Positions 11,352-19,827 of a stretch of DNA of 64,000 nt are shown here, piece after piece (the first letter of the stretch is position 1; the number at the start of each line of letters is the position of its first letter). Origin of the DNA: Clostridia bacterium (GTDB lineage: Bacteria; Bacillota; Clostridia; Oscillospirales; CAG-272); assembly GCA_017420755.1 (NCBI GenBank), contig JAFQOG010000008.1:19180-83179 (forward strand), written 5' to 3'. A program made the translations under genes and the position numbers. Under the pieces are notes generated by a model. The model was not told the DNA's origin and did not search any database. It saw only the letters and a list, made by a program, of their open reading frames with translations.

Positions 11352-12428
11352 CTAGTTGTACTTATTCAAAACTTCAATAATTATCGGTTCAGTTCTTAAC
11401 TTTGAAATTTGCGGATGGTTTGTTGTATTCCATTGCGAAATTTCCCATTTTAAAGGATTATAGTTTACTTTTCCCGAGAAAATTTTCTTCAAGGCATCAT
11501 CTGTTTTAATAAGAACAGTCAGTGCTTCTGCGGCAGAAAGCATTTTATCAAGCAAGCGTGCGATATCAACTACCATATCAGGTCTTGAAGCTGATAATCT
11601 GAAATTAAATATTCCTATCAAGTCATATTCCATAAGAGCAAAATACGCTTCGTTTGTTTCTTTTCTGGCATAGCTTAAGGCGTCAATTGCTTTTTCACAA
11701 AGCGCTACCTTTTCTTCGTCGGTCAAATTGGCAGAATACCAATAAGCTCTACCTAACTTTAAGGCGGTATTTTGTGCATACTCATACACATTCACTCTGT
11801 TCCAATAGCGATATTCGGGAGAATCCTTTTGGAATAACTGTTCTATTCTATGACTTGCGGTATCCCAACTGTTCGAGAAATTTGATTCTAAAAGTTCAAT
11901 TGCTTCATTCGTGTTGCCTTTTGCATGTAAAAGCTTAGCTTTTAATCCTTTCGCATTTAACACAATAGAGCTGTCATTGCATTCGCAAATCAATCTTTCG
12001 CAAATTTTCCACAATTCCTCAAAGTTATCAAGCAAATTCTGAGTATCGTTATCTGCGAAACCACCTGCAATACACCAAGCATATTCACTCATTATCCTAA
12101 AATCATTAGGATGTTTTTTATATGCTTCAAAAATAAAATTCTTTGCCAAATGATGAGTGGAATAGGACTTTGAAATATTTGTATATTCCTCTAATGTATC
12201 CAAAATATCTTGTTCGATTTTTTCTTTGTTATATCCCATAAGCTCGTCAACAGAAACTCCAAAATAATGGGCAAGAGGAAAAATTAAGGTTATATCCGGA
12301 TAGGTTTCGTCACGCTCCCATTTGCTAACTGCAGCTACGGAAACATTAATTGCTTCTGCTAATTTTTCTTGAGTGATGCCTTTTTGTTTTCTTAATCTTT
12401 TTATATTTTCGCCTATTGCTATTTTCAT
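11352..12428 (-). CDS. Xre-family transcriptional regulator with helical C-terminus
   Basis: This 358-residue protein has an N-terminal Xre helix-turn-helix (ENIKRLRKQKGITQEKLAEA, then NVSVAAVSKWERDETYPDIT, about residues 6-66) and a helical C-terminal region (for example CEKAIDALSYARKETNEAYFALMEY). Its HTH is close to that of the protein at 8969: both contain YPDIT and LMGY. It is convergent with the regulator at 10151. GAGGT precedes the ATG, and a TGTACA/TAATAT promoter lies upstream. This is the third member of the regulator island; no effector can be assigned. Confidence 0.8.
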   Translation of the reverse strand: MKIAIGENIKRLRKQKGITQEKLAEAINVSVAAVSKWERDETYPDITLIFPLAHYFGVSVDELMGYNKEKIEQDILDTLEEYTNISKSYSTHHLAKNFIFEAYKKHPNDFRIMSEYAWCIAGGFADNDTQNLLDNFEELWKICERLICECNDSSIVLNAKGLKAKLLHAKGNTNEAIELLESNFSNSWDTASHRIEQLFQKDSPEYRYWNRVNVYEYAQNTALKLGRAYWYSANLTDEEKVALCEKAIDALSYARKETNEAYFALMEYDLIGIFNFRLSASRPDMVVDIARLLDKMLSAAEALTVLIKTDDALKKIFSGKVNYNPLKWEISQWNTTNHPQISKLRTEPIIIEVLNKYN

Positions 12429-12477
12429 TTTTAATACCTCATTATTTAAAATTGAACTGAGCTCTCGTTCTAATCTA

Positions 12478-12506
12478 ATATTATCACATTAATGCTGTTA
12501 TGTACA
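12478..12506 (-). promoter_or_regulatory. Probable promoter of the third Xre regulator
   Basis: On the minus strand TGTACA (12501-12506) and TAATAT (12478-12483) have a 17-nt spacer. Confidence 0.45.
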
Positions 12507-12549
12507 GATAAGCTTACGATAAAAATTTTCAACCTACGATTGAATTTTG

Positions 12550-12583
12550 GGCAAAAAAGAAGCAAGATTTGAAATCTTGCCTC
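12550..12583 (-). terminator. Intrinsic terminator after the ECF S-component gene
   Basis: On the minus strand GCAAGATTT and AAATCTTGC form the stem, followed by TTCTTTTTTG. Confidence 0.8.
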
Positions 12584-12589
12584 TAAATT

Positions 12590-13117
12590 TTATTGCTTTA
12601 AATTATTTATATATCGAGCAATCGCCTTGTTTGCAAACAGAATATTTATAATAACATTTGAAGCAACAATCGCGCACAACCCTTGAATTAAGTTGAAGGC
12701 AATATTGGCAATCGCTAGCGCAAAGCCGTATAAAATCCACTCAAAAACGAAATAGCCAATCACCATCAAAAGCTCAGCTAAAACGGAGCTGATAATGAAG
12801 CCAAAGGGCCGTTTTAATAGCGACGATATCACCTTAAAGGAATAGTAGCCAACAAAAGCCATGAGCGCCTTTATAACAAGCGTCGCAGGCGCATATACAG
12901 CATATCCCAACAGCAAATCGGCAAGAGCAGAGCCAACACCGGCGCAAATACATCCAAGAGGCCCTAAAATCCAAGCACCCAAAAGCACAAACGCATCGCC
13001 AAGATTTACAAATCCTATGCCGGCAGGCATTGGAATGGCAATAAAATAGGTTGCGGTGAAAATAAGCGCTGTGAAAATCGCAGCAAGCGAAATTTTATGT
13101 ATTTTGTATTTTTGCAT
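12590..13117 (-). CDS. ECF transporter S component (vitamin-type substrate binder)
   Basis: This 175-residue membrane protein has about six hydrophobic segments. The motif block FVNLGDAFVLLGAWILGPLG, followed by a GxGSALADLLLGY pattern, is typical of energy-coupling-factor substrate-binding subunits. These capture vitamins or their precursors and use a shared EcfAA'T module, which is not in the window. The substrate cannot be read from sequence: candidates include thiamine precursors, riboflavin, pyridoxine or queuosine precursors. There is no recognisable riboswitch in the short leader. GGGAG lies before the ATG, and a near-consensus promoter at 13175-13203 drives it as a single gene, divergent from the YugP-like gene. 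Confidence 0.85.
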   Translation of the reverse strand: MQKYKIHKISLAAIFTALIFTATYFIAIPMPAGIGFVNLGDAFVLLGAWILGPLGCICAGVGSALADLLLGYAVYAPATLVIKALMAFVGYYSFKVISSLLKRPFGFIISSVLAELLMVIGYFVFEWILYGFALAIANIAFNLIQGLCAIVASNVIINILFANKAIARYINNLKQ

Positions 13118-13174
13118 TAAAAATCATCTCCCAAAATAAAATATTTAAAAAGCATAAATGAAAATGACAAAAAC

Positions 13175-13203
13175 ATTATAGCACTCGATCAGTTATAATT
13201 CAA
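13175..13203 (-). promoter_or_regulatory. SigA-type promoter of the ECF S-component gene
   Basis: On the minus strand TTGAAT (13198-13203) and TATAAT (13175-13180) have a 17-nt spacer. Confidence 0.75.
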
Positions 13204-13225
13204 GTCCCTTTCACAATAATTTCAC

Positions 13226-13254
13226 TTGAAAATGGAGATAATATATGGTACAAT
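13226..13254 (+). promoter_or_regulatory. SigA-type promoter of the YugP-like gene
   Basis: TTGAAA (13226-13231) and TACAAT (13249-13254) have a 17-nt spacer. An in-frame TTG at 13226 is therefore promoter, not a start codon. Confidence 0.75.
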
Positions 13255-13273
13255 AAATTCAAGAGGTGATAAA

Positions 13274-13990
13274 ATGTTTTTTTACTTAGACTGGACATAC
13301 ATTATTTTAGTTTTGCCGGCAGTAATCCTTTCAATGTGGGCAAGCGCTAAGGTCAATTCAACCTTCAAAAAATATTCAACCACAAGTAATATGGCGGGCT
13401 TAACAGGAGCAGAGGTCGCAAGACGAATTCTATACGAAAATGGCTTGTATGATGTTCGTATAGAAATGGTTCACGGACACTTAACCGACCATTATGACCC
13501 ACGCACAAATGTGGTAAGGCTCTCCGAGAGCACCTATAATAATACATCAAGCTCAGCAATAGGAGTTGCCGCGCACGAGGTTGGACACGCAATTCAGCAC
13601 GCAACAGGTTATGTTCCCTTGAAAATTAGAAACGCAATCGTGCCGGTCACAAATATAGGCGCAAAGCTTTCTATGCCACTTATACTTTTAGGAATACTTT
13701 TATCGGGCTTTGGACAAATCTTTGCCTATATTGCATACGCCGGCGTTGCTTGCTTTTCCCTTTGCGCAATTTTTCAGCTTTTAACCCTTCCAACAGAGTT
13801 CAATGCAAGCAGAAGGGCGCTTAAAATAATTGACGATTGTGGCTTTTTAACTGACGAGGAAATGGTTGGAGCAAGAAAGGTTCTAAGCGCTGCCGCGATG
13901 ACATATGTTGCCGCCCTTGCGGTCACATTGGCACAGCTTTTGAGGCTCGTTTTACTAGTCGCAAGCCTTAATGGAAACAGGCGTAGATAA
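13274..13990 (+). CDS. YugP-like membrane zinc metallopeptidase
   Basis: This 238-residue protein belongs to the Zn_peptidase_2 (YugP) family. It has an N-terminal membrane segment (about residues 5-24) and the zinc-binding motif HEVGH at 101-105. Two or more hydrophobic segments follow at about 140-185, and a LPTEFNASRRA block is typical of the family. The substrate is unknown, although membrane-protein quality control is often proposed. AGAGGTGA at 13262-13269 fixes the ATG at 13274, and the promoter at 13226 excludes a longer form. It is a single gene, with rplU transcription restarting downstream. Confidence 0.9.
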   Translation: MFFYLDWTYIILVLPAVILSMWASAKVNSTFKKYSTTSNMAGLTGAEVARRILYENGLYDVRIEMVHGHLTDHYDPRTNVVRLSESTYNNTSSSAIGVAAHEVGHAIQHATGYVPLKIRNAIVPVTNIGAKLSMPLILLGILLSGFGQIFAYIAYAGVACFSLCAIFQLLTLPTEFNASRRALKIIDDCGFLTDEEMVGARKVLSAAAMTYVAALAVTLAQLLRLVLLVASLNGNRRR

Positions 13991-14029
13991 GCCATAGATA
14001 AATATATTATAAAAAAATTCAAAAAACTA

Positions 14030-14058
14030 TTGACAAGCATCTTTCTTTGTGATAAAAT
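14030..14058 (+). promoter_or_regulatory. SigA-type promoter of the rplU-prp-rpmA operon
   Basis: Consensus TTGACA (14030-14035) and TAAAAT (14053-14058) have a 17-nt spacer. Confidence 0.8.
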
Positions 14059-14061
14059 GAA

Positions 14062-14143
14062 TAAGCCGCATAATGCCACGGTCGAAAACAGTCCTAGACT
14101 TACCTGGCTTAGCGAGATTTGTTGAAAGAGAGGTGCTTTTTTC
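14062..14143 (+). ncRNA. Ribosomal protein L21 leader
   Basis: This is a structured leader of about 80 nt between the promoter and rplU. It contains the blocks GCCGCATAATGCCACGGTCG and CCTAGACTTACCTGGCTTAG, as expected of the Firmicute L21 leader through which L21 is thought to control its own operon. The identification rests on position and overall appearance rather than a covariance search. Confidence 0.6.
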
Positions 14144-14455
14144 ATGTTCGCAATTATTCAAACAGGTGGAAAGCAGTACAAAGTAAACGAAGGAGATGTA
14201 ATCTTCATCGAGAAGCTTGACAAGGCTGAAGGCGATGAGGTTAAGTTTGAGAATGTTCTTGCAATCTCAAACGATAGTGGCTTCGTAGCAGGCGCTCCTT
14301 ATGTATCTGGTGCTTCCGTAACAGCAACAGTTGTTCGTAACGGTAAGGGTAAGAAAATTTACGTTATGAAGTATAAGGCTAAGAAGAACGAGAAGAAGAA
14401 GATCGGTCACAGACAGCCATATACAAAAGTACAAATTACAAAGATCGAGGGCTAA
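14144..14455 (+). CDS. rplU: 50S ribosomal protein bL21
   Basis: This 103-residue protein shows typical bL21 features: start [18 protein letters not shown], a basic [21 protein letters not shown] segment near the C-terminus, and a final VQITKIEG. It binds 23S rRNA in the large subunit. It opens the conserved rplU-prp-rpmA operon, with prp starting 8 nt after its stop. AAAGAGAGGTG precedes the ATG. The leader upstream probably provides autoregulation. Confidence 0.98.
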   Translation: MFAIIQTGGKQYKVNEGDVIFIEKLDKAEGDEVKFENVLAISNDSGFVAGAPYVSGASVTATVVRNGKGKKIYVMKYKAKKNEKKKIGHRQPYTKVQITKIEG

Positions 14456-14463
14456 TTCGCAAT

Positions 14464-14832
14464 ATGACAAAGGTCGTATTTTATAAATCCGGCGACAGCT
14501 TTTGGGGCTTCGAGGAGCAAGGACACACAGGATTTGCAGAAAGTGGCGAGGATATCCTTTGCGCAGCACTATCCTCAATGACAATGCTCATCATAAATGC
14601 AATCGAGGTTGCATATGCTTCAAGCGTCGATTACGAGATTGACGATGAAACCACGAATGTACGCGTTAGCGTTCGTAGCGCGTTATCCGACTACGAATCA
14701 GATGAGAGAAAGAGATACGCTATCTCAGGACTCATCATGGCGTATTATTATCAGCTAAACGATTTGGTCGAGGAATATTACGACTATCTTGAGGTTGAGG
14801 TAATCGAAAAGAAATTTGAGGATAACAATTAA
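14464..14832 (+). CDS. prp: Ribosomal-processing cysteine protease Prp
   Basis: This 122-residue protease removes the N-terminal extension of ribosomal protein L27 in Firmicutes. The catalytic His21 (GHTGFA) and Cys33 (DILCAALS) are both present, in the family pattern GHxGFAxxGxDIxCAAxS. It lies between rplU and rpmA, as in other Firmicutes, and its expected substrate site is visible in the rpmA product. Confidence 0.95.
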   Translation: MTKVVFYKSGDSFWGFEEQGHTGFAESGEDILCAALSSMTMLIINAIEVAYASSVDYEIDDETTNVRVSVRSALSDYESDERKRYAISGLIMAYYYQLNDLVEEYYDYLEVEVIEKKFEDNN

Positions 14833-14862
14833 ACGTAAAATCAGATAATGGAGGAACAAAAA

Positions 14863-15141
14863 ATGTTAAGACTTAGTTTACAGTTCTTCGCACATAAAAA
14901 AGGTGTAGGTTCTACTAAAAACGGTCGTGATAGTGAATCCAAGCGTCTTGGCGTTAAAAAGGCAGACGGTGCAACAGTAGTTGCTGGTAACATTATCGTA
15001 AGACAAAGAGGAACAAAAATTCACCCAGGTAACAATGTAGGTATCGGTTCCGATGACACACTCTTTGCATTGATTGACGGAGTAGTTAAGTTTGAACACC
15101 TCACAAAGACCAAGAAGTGCGTTAGTGTTTATGCAAAATAA
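14863..15141 (+). CDS. rpmA: 50S ribosomal protein bL27 with Prp-cleavable N-terminus
   Basis: This 92-residue protein begins [18 protein letters not shown]. The LQFFA-HKKG junction between residues 10 and 11 is the site cut by Prp to expose the mature N-terminus, which reaches the peptidyl transferase centre. The ATG at 14863 is chosen because GGAGGAAC sits just upstream; an in-frame ATG at 14848 overlaps that Shine-Dalgarno. The usual downstream obg gene is missing here, since a terminator follows. Confidence 0.97.
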   Translation: MLRLSLQFFAHKKGVGSTKNGRDSESKRLGVKKADGATVVAGNIIVRQRGTKIHPGNNVGIGSDDTLFALIDGVVKFEHLTKTKKCVSVYAK

Positions 15142-15148
15142 TTAAAAA

Positions 15149-15180
15149 CTCCACCGATTTAGCTCGGTGGAGCTTTTATT
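15149..15180 (+). terminator. Intrinsic terminator after rpmA
   Basis: A 9-bp GC-rich stem CTCCACCGA/TCGGTGGAG with a 6-nt loop is followed by CTTTTATTTTG. Confidence 0.9.
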
Positions 15181-15273
15181 TTGCAAAATTGACAAATCAT
15201 ATCTTTAAGAAAAGCTCAACTCTGTATAAAAGCATAAAAAATAAAATAAATAAAAAATTGTTTGAAAAATATC

Positions 15274-15302
15274 TTCACATATGTAAAAAAATATGTTAGA
15301 AT
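15274..15302 (+). promoter_or_regulatory. SigA-type promoter of the sufC-sufB-like pair
   Basis: TTCACA (15274-15279) and TAGAAT (15297-15302) have a 17-nt spacer. Confidence 0.6.
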
Positions 15303-15348
15303 AGTACAAGCCTAAATAAAACATAAGATATTTTACAAGGAGATTAAA

Positions 15349-16071
15349 ATGCTTAAGCTGGAAAATGTTTCCTTTGAGGTTCAAGTAGATGATTCTCGCA
15401 AGGAAATTTTAAAAAATATAAATGTAGAAATAGACGATGGCTTTGTTGCGATAACCGGCCCAAACGGTGGTGGAAAATCAACCCTTGCAAAGATTATTGC
15501 AGGAATTTATACTCCAACCTCCGGAAAAATCTATTTTGATGGAGTAGATATCACAGATAAAACCATTACAGAGCGTGCAAATATGGGAATCAGCTTTGCC
15601 TTCCAACAGCCTGTAAGATTTAAGGGACTTACTGTAAAGGACATTATCACTCTCGCCGCAGGACGCAAGATTACCGTAGGCGATGCGTGTAAATATCTTT
15701 CCGAGGTAGGCCTTTGCGCAAGAGATTATATCGACAGAGAGGTTAATGCCTCGCTTTCCGGTGGAGAGCTTAAAAGAATTGAAATTGCAATGATAAATGC
15801 AAGAGGTACAAAGCTATCGGTATTTGATGAGCCTGAGGCAGGAATAGACCTTTGGAGCTTCAATAATCTAATTCAAGTGTTTGAAAAAATGCACGAAAGA
15901 ACAAACGGCTCAATAATCATAATTTCTCACCAAGAAAGAATACTCAATATTGCAGATAAAATCATTGTTGTCGCAAACGGAGAAATCACCCAATATGGAA
16001 ATAAGGAAGATATTCTTCCCGACCTTTTAGGAAAAGCATCAGCACCGTGTAAGGTGCTAACTGACAATTAA
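15349..16071 (+). CDS. sufC: SufC-like ABC ATPase of a minimal SUF Fe-S assembly system
   Basis: This 240-residue soluble ABC-type ATPase has Walker A GPNGGGKST, signature LSGGELKRIEIA, Walker B LSVFDEPEAGID and H-loop ISHQERI. The DEPEAGID and SGGELKR forms point to SufC rather than a transporter ATPase. The very next gene encodes its SufB/D-type scaffold partner. Together they form the two-gene minimal SUF (SMS-type) machinery found in archaea and anaerobic bacteria, lacking SufS, SufU and SufE. AGGAG precedes the ATG. Confidence 0.9.
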   Translation: MLKLENVSFEVQVDDSRKEILKNINVEIDDGFVAITGPNGGGKSTLAKIIAGIYTPTSGKIYFDGVDITDKTITERANMGISFAFQQPVRFKGLTVKDIITLAAGRKITVGDACKYLSEVGLCARDYIDREVNASLSGGELKRIEIAMINARGTKLSVFDEPEAGIDLWSFNNLIQVFEKMHERTNGSIIIISHQERILNIADKIIVVANGEITQYGNKEDILPDLLGKASAPCKVLTDN

Positions 16072-16081
16072 GGAGGAAGCT

Positions 16082-16999
16082 ATGGATACAATAAGAAATG
16101 AATTGCTAGCCAAAATAGCCGATCTTCATAAAACTCCGGAGGGTGCATACAATATTAGAGCAAACGGAGCTCTTGATAGCAGAAGCTCTACTGCCAACAT
16201 AGAAATTGTATCAAAAACCGACAAGGACGGAATTGATATTATAATTAAGCCCAATACTAAAAACGAAAGCGTTCACATTCCCGTAATTATCAGCGAAAGT
16301 GGACTTACAGAAATGGTATATAATGACTTTTATATCGGCGAGGGCGCAGATGTAGTTATTGTTGCAGGATGCGGAATTCATAACTGTGGAGATCAATCCT
16401 CTGAGCATGACGGAATTCACACCTTCCATGTAGGCAAGGGCGCAAGAGTAAGGTATGTCGAGCGTCATTATGGCGATGGAGACGGAAATGGCGAAAATAT
16501 AATGAATCCAACAACCGTTATCGAAATTGACGAGGACGGCTATATGGAAATGGAAACAACTCAAATTAAAGGCGTTGATTCTACAAACAGAATAACAACT
16601 GCAACTCTTGGCAAGGGCGCAAAGCTCGTTATAAAGGAAAAGCTAATGACCCATGGAAAGCAGTTTGCACAAACCGATTTCACAATCAATCTTGATGGAG
16701 AGGGCTCAGGTGCTAATATTGTTTCTCGCTCAGTTGCCAAGGATACATCAAGACAGGTGTTCAAATCCAATATTAACGGAAATAATAAATGCTCAGGACA
16801 CACAGAGTGTGATGCCATTATCATGGACGAGGCAACTGTTGTCGCAATCCCTGAAATTACTGCAAATCATATAGATGCGGAGCTGATTCACGAGGCAGCA
16901 ATAGGAAAAATTGCAGGAGAGCAAATTATAAAGCTAATGACTCTTGGCTTGACCGAGCAAGAGGCAGAGGAGCAAATCGTAAACGGATTCCTAAAATAA
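16082..16999 (+). CDS. sufB: SufB/SufD-family Fe-S scaffold of a minimal SUF system
   Basis: This 305-residue protein is shorter than classical SufB (about 465-495 residues) and consists mainly of the beta-helix core. Family features are GCGIHNCGDQSSEHDGIHTF, KGARVRYVERHYG and, near the C-terminus, CSGHTECDAIIMD and EITANHIDAELIHEAAIGKI, which ends in the HEAAIGKI block of SufB/D. It is thought to assemble [4Fe-4S] clusters with the SufC ATPase encoded 10 nt upstream. AAGGAGGAAGCT sits before the ATG. A strong terminator ends the operon. Confidence 0.9.
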   Translation: MDTIRNELLAKIADLHKTPEGAYNIRANGALDSRSSTANIEIVSKTDKDGIDIIIKPNTKNESVHIPVIISESGLTEMVYNDFYIGEGADVVIVAGCGIHNCGDQSSEHDGIHTFHVGKGARVRYVERHYGDGDGNGENIMNPTTVIEIDEDGYMEMETTQIKGVDSTNRITTATLGKGAKLVIKEKLMTHGKQFAQTDFTINLDGEGSGANIVSRSVAKDTSRQVFKSNINGNNKCSGHTECDAIIMDEATVVAIPEITANHIDAELIHEAAIGKIAGEQIIKLMTLGLTEQEAEEQIVNGFLK

Positions 17000-17000
17000 T

Positions 17001-17032
17001 AAAAATCCTACCCAATTGGGTAGGATTTTTTG
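17001..17032 (+). terminator. Intrinsic terminator after sufB
   Basis: A perfect 13-bp stem AAAAATCCTACCC/GGGTAGGATTTTT with an AATT loop has a T tail. Confidence 0.92.
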
Positions 17033-17057
17033 TCGTTAAAAGAATTAAAGTCTTAAA

Positions 17058-17085
17058 TTAACATAAACTAAAACTTGCATAGAAT
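17058..17085 (+). promoter_or_regulatory. Probable promoter of adhE
   Basis: TTAACA (17058-17063) and TAGAAT (17080-17085) have a 16-nt spacer, placing the transcript start near 17092. Confidence 0.5.
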
Positions 17086-17119
17086 GTTAATATATCTTAT
17101 ATTTGAAAGAGAGCTATAT

Positions 17120-19714
17120 ATGGAGCATTTAGATAGTGTTAATGATAAAGAGTCCCTTGAAGGACTGATAAGCAGAGTAAAAATAGCCCAAGAAAAATTA
17201 GCCGAGTATTCCCAAGAGCAAATAGACAAAATTTTTCGTGCAGTTGCGCTAAGCGCTAGTGAGTCACGAATTCTTCTAGCTGAAAGAGCTATAGAGGAAA
17301 CCGGTATGGGCATTCTTGAGGACAAGGTGATAAAAAACCATGTCGCAAGCGAGTTCGTTTATAATAAATACAAAAACGAAAAAACATGTGGAGTAATAGA
17401 AATAGATAATACCCTCGGTATTGAAAAAATTGCGTCACCGATAGGCGTAATAGGTGCAATAATTCCTACTACCAATCCCACTTCTACGGTGATATTTAAA
17501 ATTTTAATTGCTATTAAAACCAGAAACGCCATCATAATAAGCCCGCATCCAAGGGCAAAGCACAGTACCATATTAACCGCTAAAATCCTTTTGGAGTCAG
17601 CTGTAAAGGCAGGAGCTCCAAAGGATATAATAGCATGGATAGACGAGCCAAGCCTGGAGCTTACAAAAGCATTAATGAGCCAAGTTGATTTGATACTCGC
17701 GACAGGCGGTGCAGGGCTTGTAAAAAGCGCATATTCAAGCGGGAAGCCGGCAATAGGAGTAGGCGCGGGAAACACACCCGTTATAATAGATGAAAGTGCT
17801 GATATTCCTGTGGCTGTTAGTTCAATAATTCATTCCAAAATCTTTGACAACGGAATGATTTGCGCATCTGAACAAGCAATTATTGCTGTATCGCAGGCTT
17901 ACGAGCAGGCAAAAGCGGAGCTCATTAAGAGAGGATGCTATTTTCTAATTCCCGAGGAAATAGAGCGCTTAAGAGAGCTTCTTTTCCCAAATGGTGAGGT
18001 TAATTCTAATGTTGTTGGCAAGGACGCCCAATATATCGCTAAATTAATAGGCACTGATGTAGATGAGAATGTTAAGCTTTTGATAGCCGAAATTGATGCT
18101 CCAAGTCACGAGGAGCTTTTATCACACGAAAAGCTTTGCCCGGTTTTAGCAATGTGTAAGGCGAGCACCTTTGAAAAAGCATTAGATATGGCAAGCTTAA
18201 TGCTGGAAATAGGTGGAATGGGTCATACTGCGTCAATTTATATTGATGAAATAAATCAGCCTCAAAAGCTATCGCTTTTTAAGGATAAAATGAAGGCTTG
18301 CAGAATCCTTGTAAACACACCATCATCACAGGGAGGAGTAGGAGATGTATATAATTTCGGTTTAGCCCCTTCTTTAACTCTGGGCTGTGGCTCATGGGGT
18401 GGAAATTCCGTATGTGAAAATATAGGAGTAAAACAGCTTTTGAATATTAAAACGCTTGCTCTAAGGAGAGAAAATATGCTCTGGCTAAAAGCACCTAAAA
18501 TATATATGAAAAGAGGTTGCTTTTCAGGCGCTCTTGATGAAATAAAAGAAAATATAAATGGTAAAAAGGTTTTTGTTGTTACAGATAAATTCTTGTTTAA
18601 TAATGGATTTTTATCACCACTTTTTAAAAAGCTATCCCAAATGGACGCTCAATATGATACCTTTTACGATGTAGATCCCGACCCAACACTATTAAGCGCA
18701 AAAAATGGAGCACTCAGGATGAGCGCCTTCAAGCCCGATACAATAATTGCCTTTGGTGGAGGCTCTGCTATGGATGTAGCCAAAATCATGTGGTTATTAT
18801 ATGAGCATCCAAAAGCAAATTTTAAAGGCATTTCAAAGAGATTTGGCGATATAAAAAAGCGCATATATCCTTTTCCTAAAATGAGCAAGACTTTCTTTAT
18901 CGCAATACCAACAACCTCAGGAACGGGAAGTGAGGTAACTCCGTTTTCGGTTATAACAGACGAAAATAGTGGAATAAAATATCCTATTGCCGACTATGAG
19001 CTTTTGCCTCATGTAGCAATAATAGATGTGGATTTCCACATTAGCGCTCCTAAGGGCTTAACCTGCGCCTCGGGAATAGATGCACTAACTCATGCAATTG
19101 AGGCATATACCTCTATTATGGCAACCGATTTTACAGATGCTTTGGCGCTAGGAGCAATAAAGCTCGCCTTCGAAGCCCTTGAAAGAGCATATAACAACGG
19201 AGAGGGCGATATTGAAGCTCGTGAAAAAATGGCTAATTGTGCCACGATGGCGGGAATAGCCTTCGCAAACGCATTTTTAGGAATATGTCATTCAATGGCA
19301 CATAAGCTAGGCTCATTTCATCATTTGCCACATGGAATTGCTAACGCTCTCCTTATAGAGCATGTTATTCGCTTCAATTCAACAGATGCACCCACCAGAA
19401 TGGGAACTTTTTCTCAATATAAATACCCAATAGCAAAAGAAAAATATGCTCAAATCGCAAGGCATCTAAGATTTGATGTAAAAACCGATGATGATGGGGT
19501 CGAGAAGCTGATTCAAGCCATAAAGGAACTAAAATCAAGGCTTGATATAAAAGAGTCTATAAAGGATTATGGTATTGACGAGGAGAGCTTTTTGTCAACG
19601 CTTGACGAAATGTCAAGGCACGCCTTTGACGATCAATGTACGCTTACAAGCCCAAGATATCCACTTGTCAAGGAAATAAGGGAAATATATTTAAGGGCGT
19701 ATTACGGAAAATAA
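17120..19714 (+). CDS. adhE: Bifunctional acetaldehyde-CoA/alcohol dehydrogenase
   Basis: This 864-residue fusion enzyme converts acetyl-CoA to acetaldehyde and then ethanol with two NADH, typically as spirosomes. The N-terminal aldehyde dehydrogenase half carries IGVIGAIIPTTNPTS and the catalytic Cys248 in NGMICASEQA. The C-terminal iron-dependent alcohol dehydrogenase half has GGGSAMDVAK, TSGTGSEVTPF, and the metal-ligand region HAIEAYTS...CHSMAHKLGSFHHLPHG. The ATG at 17120 is preferred over an in-frame TTG at 17075, which overlaps the promoter. It is a single-gene unit and, with the hydrogenase, a main outlet for fermentative NADH. Confidence 0.95.
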   Translation: MEHLDSVNDKESLEGLISRVKIAQEKLAEYSQEQIDKIFRAVALSASESRILLAERAIEETGMGILEDKVIKNHVASEFVYNKYKNEKTCGVIEIDNTLGIEKIASPIGVIGAIIPTTNPTSTVIFKILIAIKTRNAIIISPHPRAKHSTILTAKILLESAVKAGAPKDIIAWIDEPSLELTKALMSQVDLILATGGAGLVKSAYSSGKPAIGVGAGNTPVIIDESADIPVAVSSIIHSKIFDNGMICASEQAIIAVSQAYEQAKAELIKRGCYFLIPEEIERLRELLFPNGEVNSNVVGKDAQYIAKLIGTDVDENVKLLIAEIDAPSHEELLSHEKLCPVLAMCKASTFEKALDMASLMLEIGGMGHTASIYIDEINQPQKLSLFKDKMKACRILVNTPSSQGGVGDVYNFGLAPSLTLGCGSWGGNSVCENIGVKQLLNIKTLALRRENMLWLKAPKIYMKRGCFSGALDEIKENINGKKVFVVTDKFLFNNGFLSPLFKKLSQMDAQYDTFYDVDPDPTLLSAKNGALRMSAFKPDTIIAFGGGSAMDVAKIMWLLYEHPKANFKGISKRFGDIKKRIYPFPKMSKTFFIAIPTTSGTGSEVTPFSVITDENSGIKYPIADYELLPHVAIIDVDFHISAPKGLTCASGIDALTHAIEAYTSIMATDFTDALALGAIKLAFEALERAYNNGEGDIEAREKMANCATMAGIAFANAFLGICHSMAHKLGSFHHLPHGIANALLIEHVIRFNSTDAPTRMGTFSQYKYPIAKEKYAQIARHLRFDVKTDDDGVEKLIQAIKELKSRLDIKESIKDYGIDEESFLSTLDEMSRHAFDDQCTLTSPRYPLVKEIREIYLRAYYGK

Positions 19715-19728
19715 CCAAGAAAAGCTAT

Positions 19729-19760
19729 AAAAAACCTACATTTTAATGTAGGTTTTTTTA
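19729..19760 (+). terminator. Intrinsic terminator after adhE
   Basis: AAAACCTACATT and AATGTAGGTTTT form the stem, followed by a T-run. Confidence 0.88.
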
Positions 19761-19768
19761 ATATTCTA

Positions 19769-19797
19769 TTGAAAACATTTCTTTAACATGGTAAAAT
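19769..19797 (+). promoter_or_regulatory. SigA-type promoter of the metF-metH operon
   Basis: TTGAAA (19769-19774) and TAAAAT (19792-19797) have a 17-nt spacer. The leader is only about 24 nt, so no SAM or cobalamin riboswitch fits between it and metF. Confidence 0.72.
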
Positions 19798-19827
19798 TAT
19801 TACATAGCGAAAAAGGAGAGAAAATAA

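Noticed and set aside
7000-12500. The regulator island as a mobile element or prophage
   Set aside because: No integrase, transposase, terminal repeat or attachment site is visible, and base composition is similar to the surroundings.
19757-19827. SAM or cobalamin riboswitch ahead of metF
   Set aside because: The leader after the promoter is only about 24 nt long.
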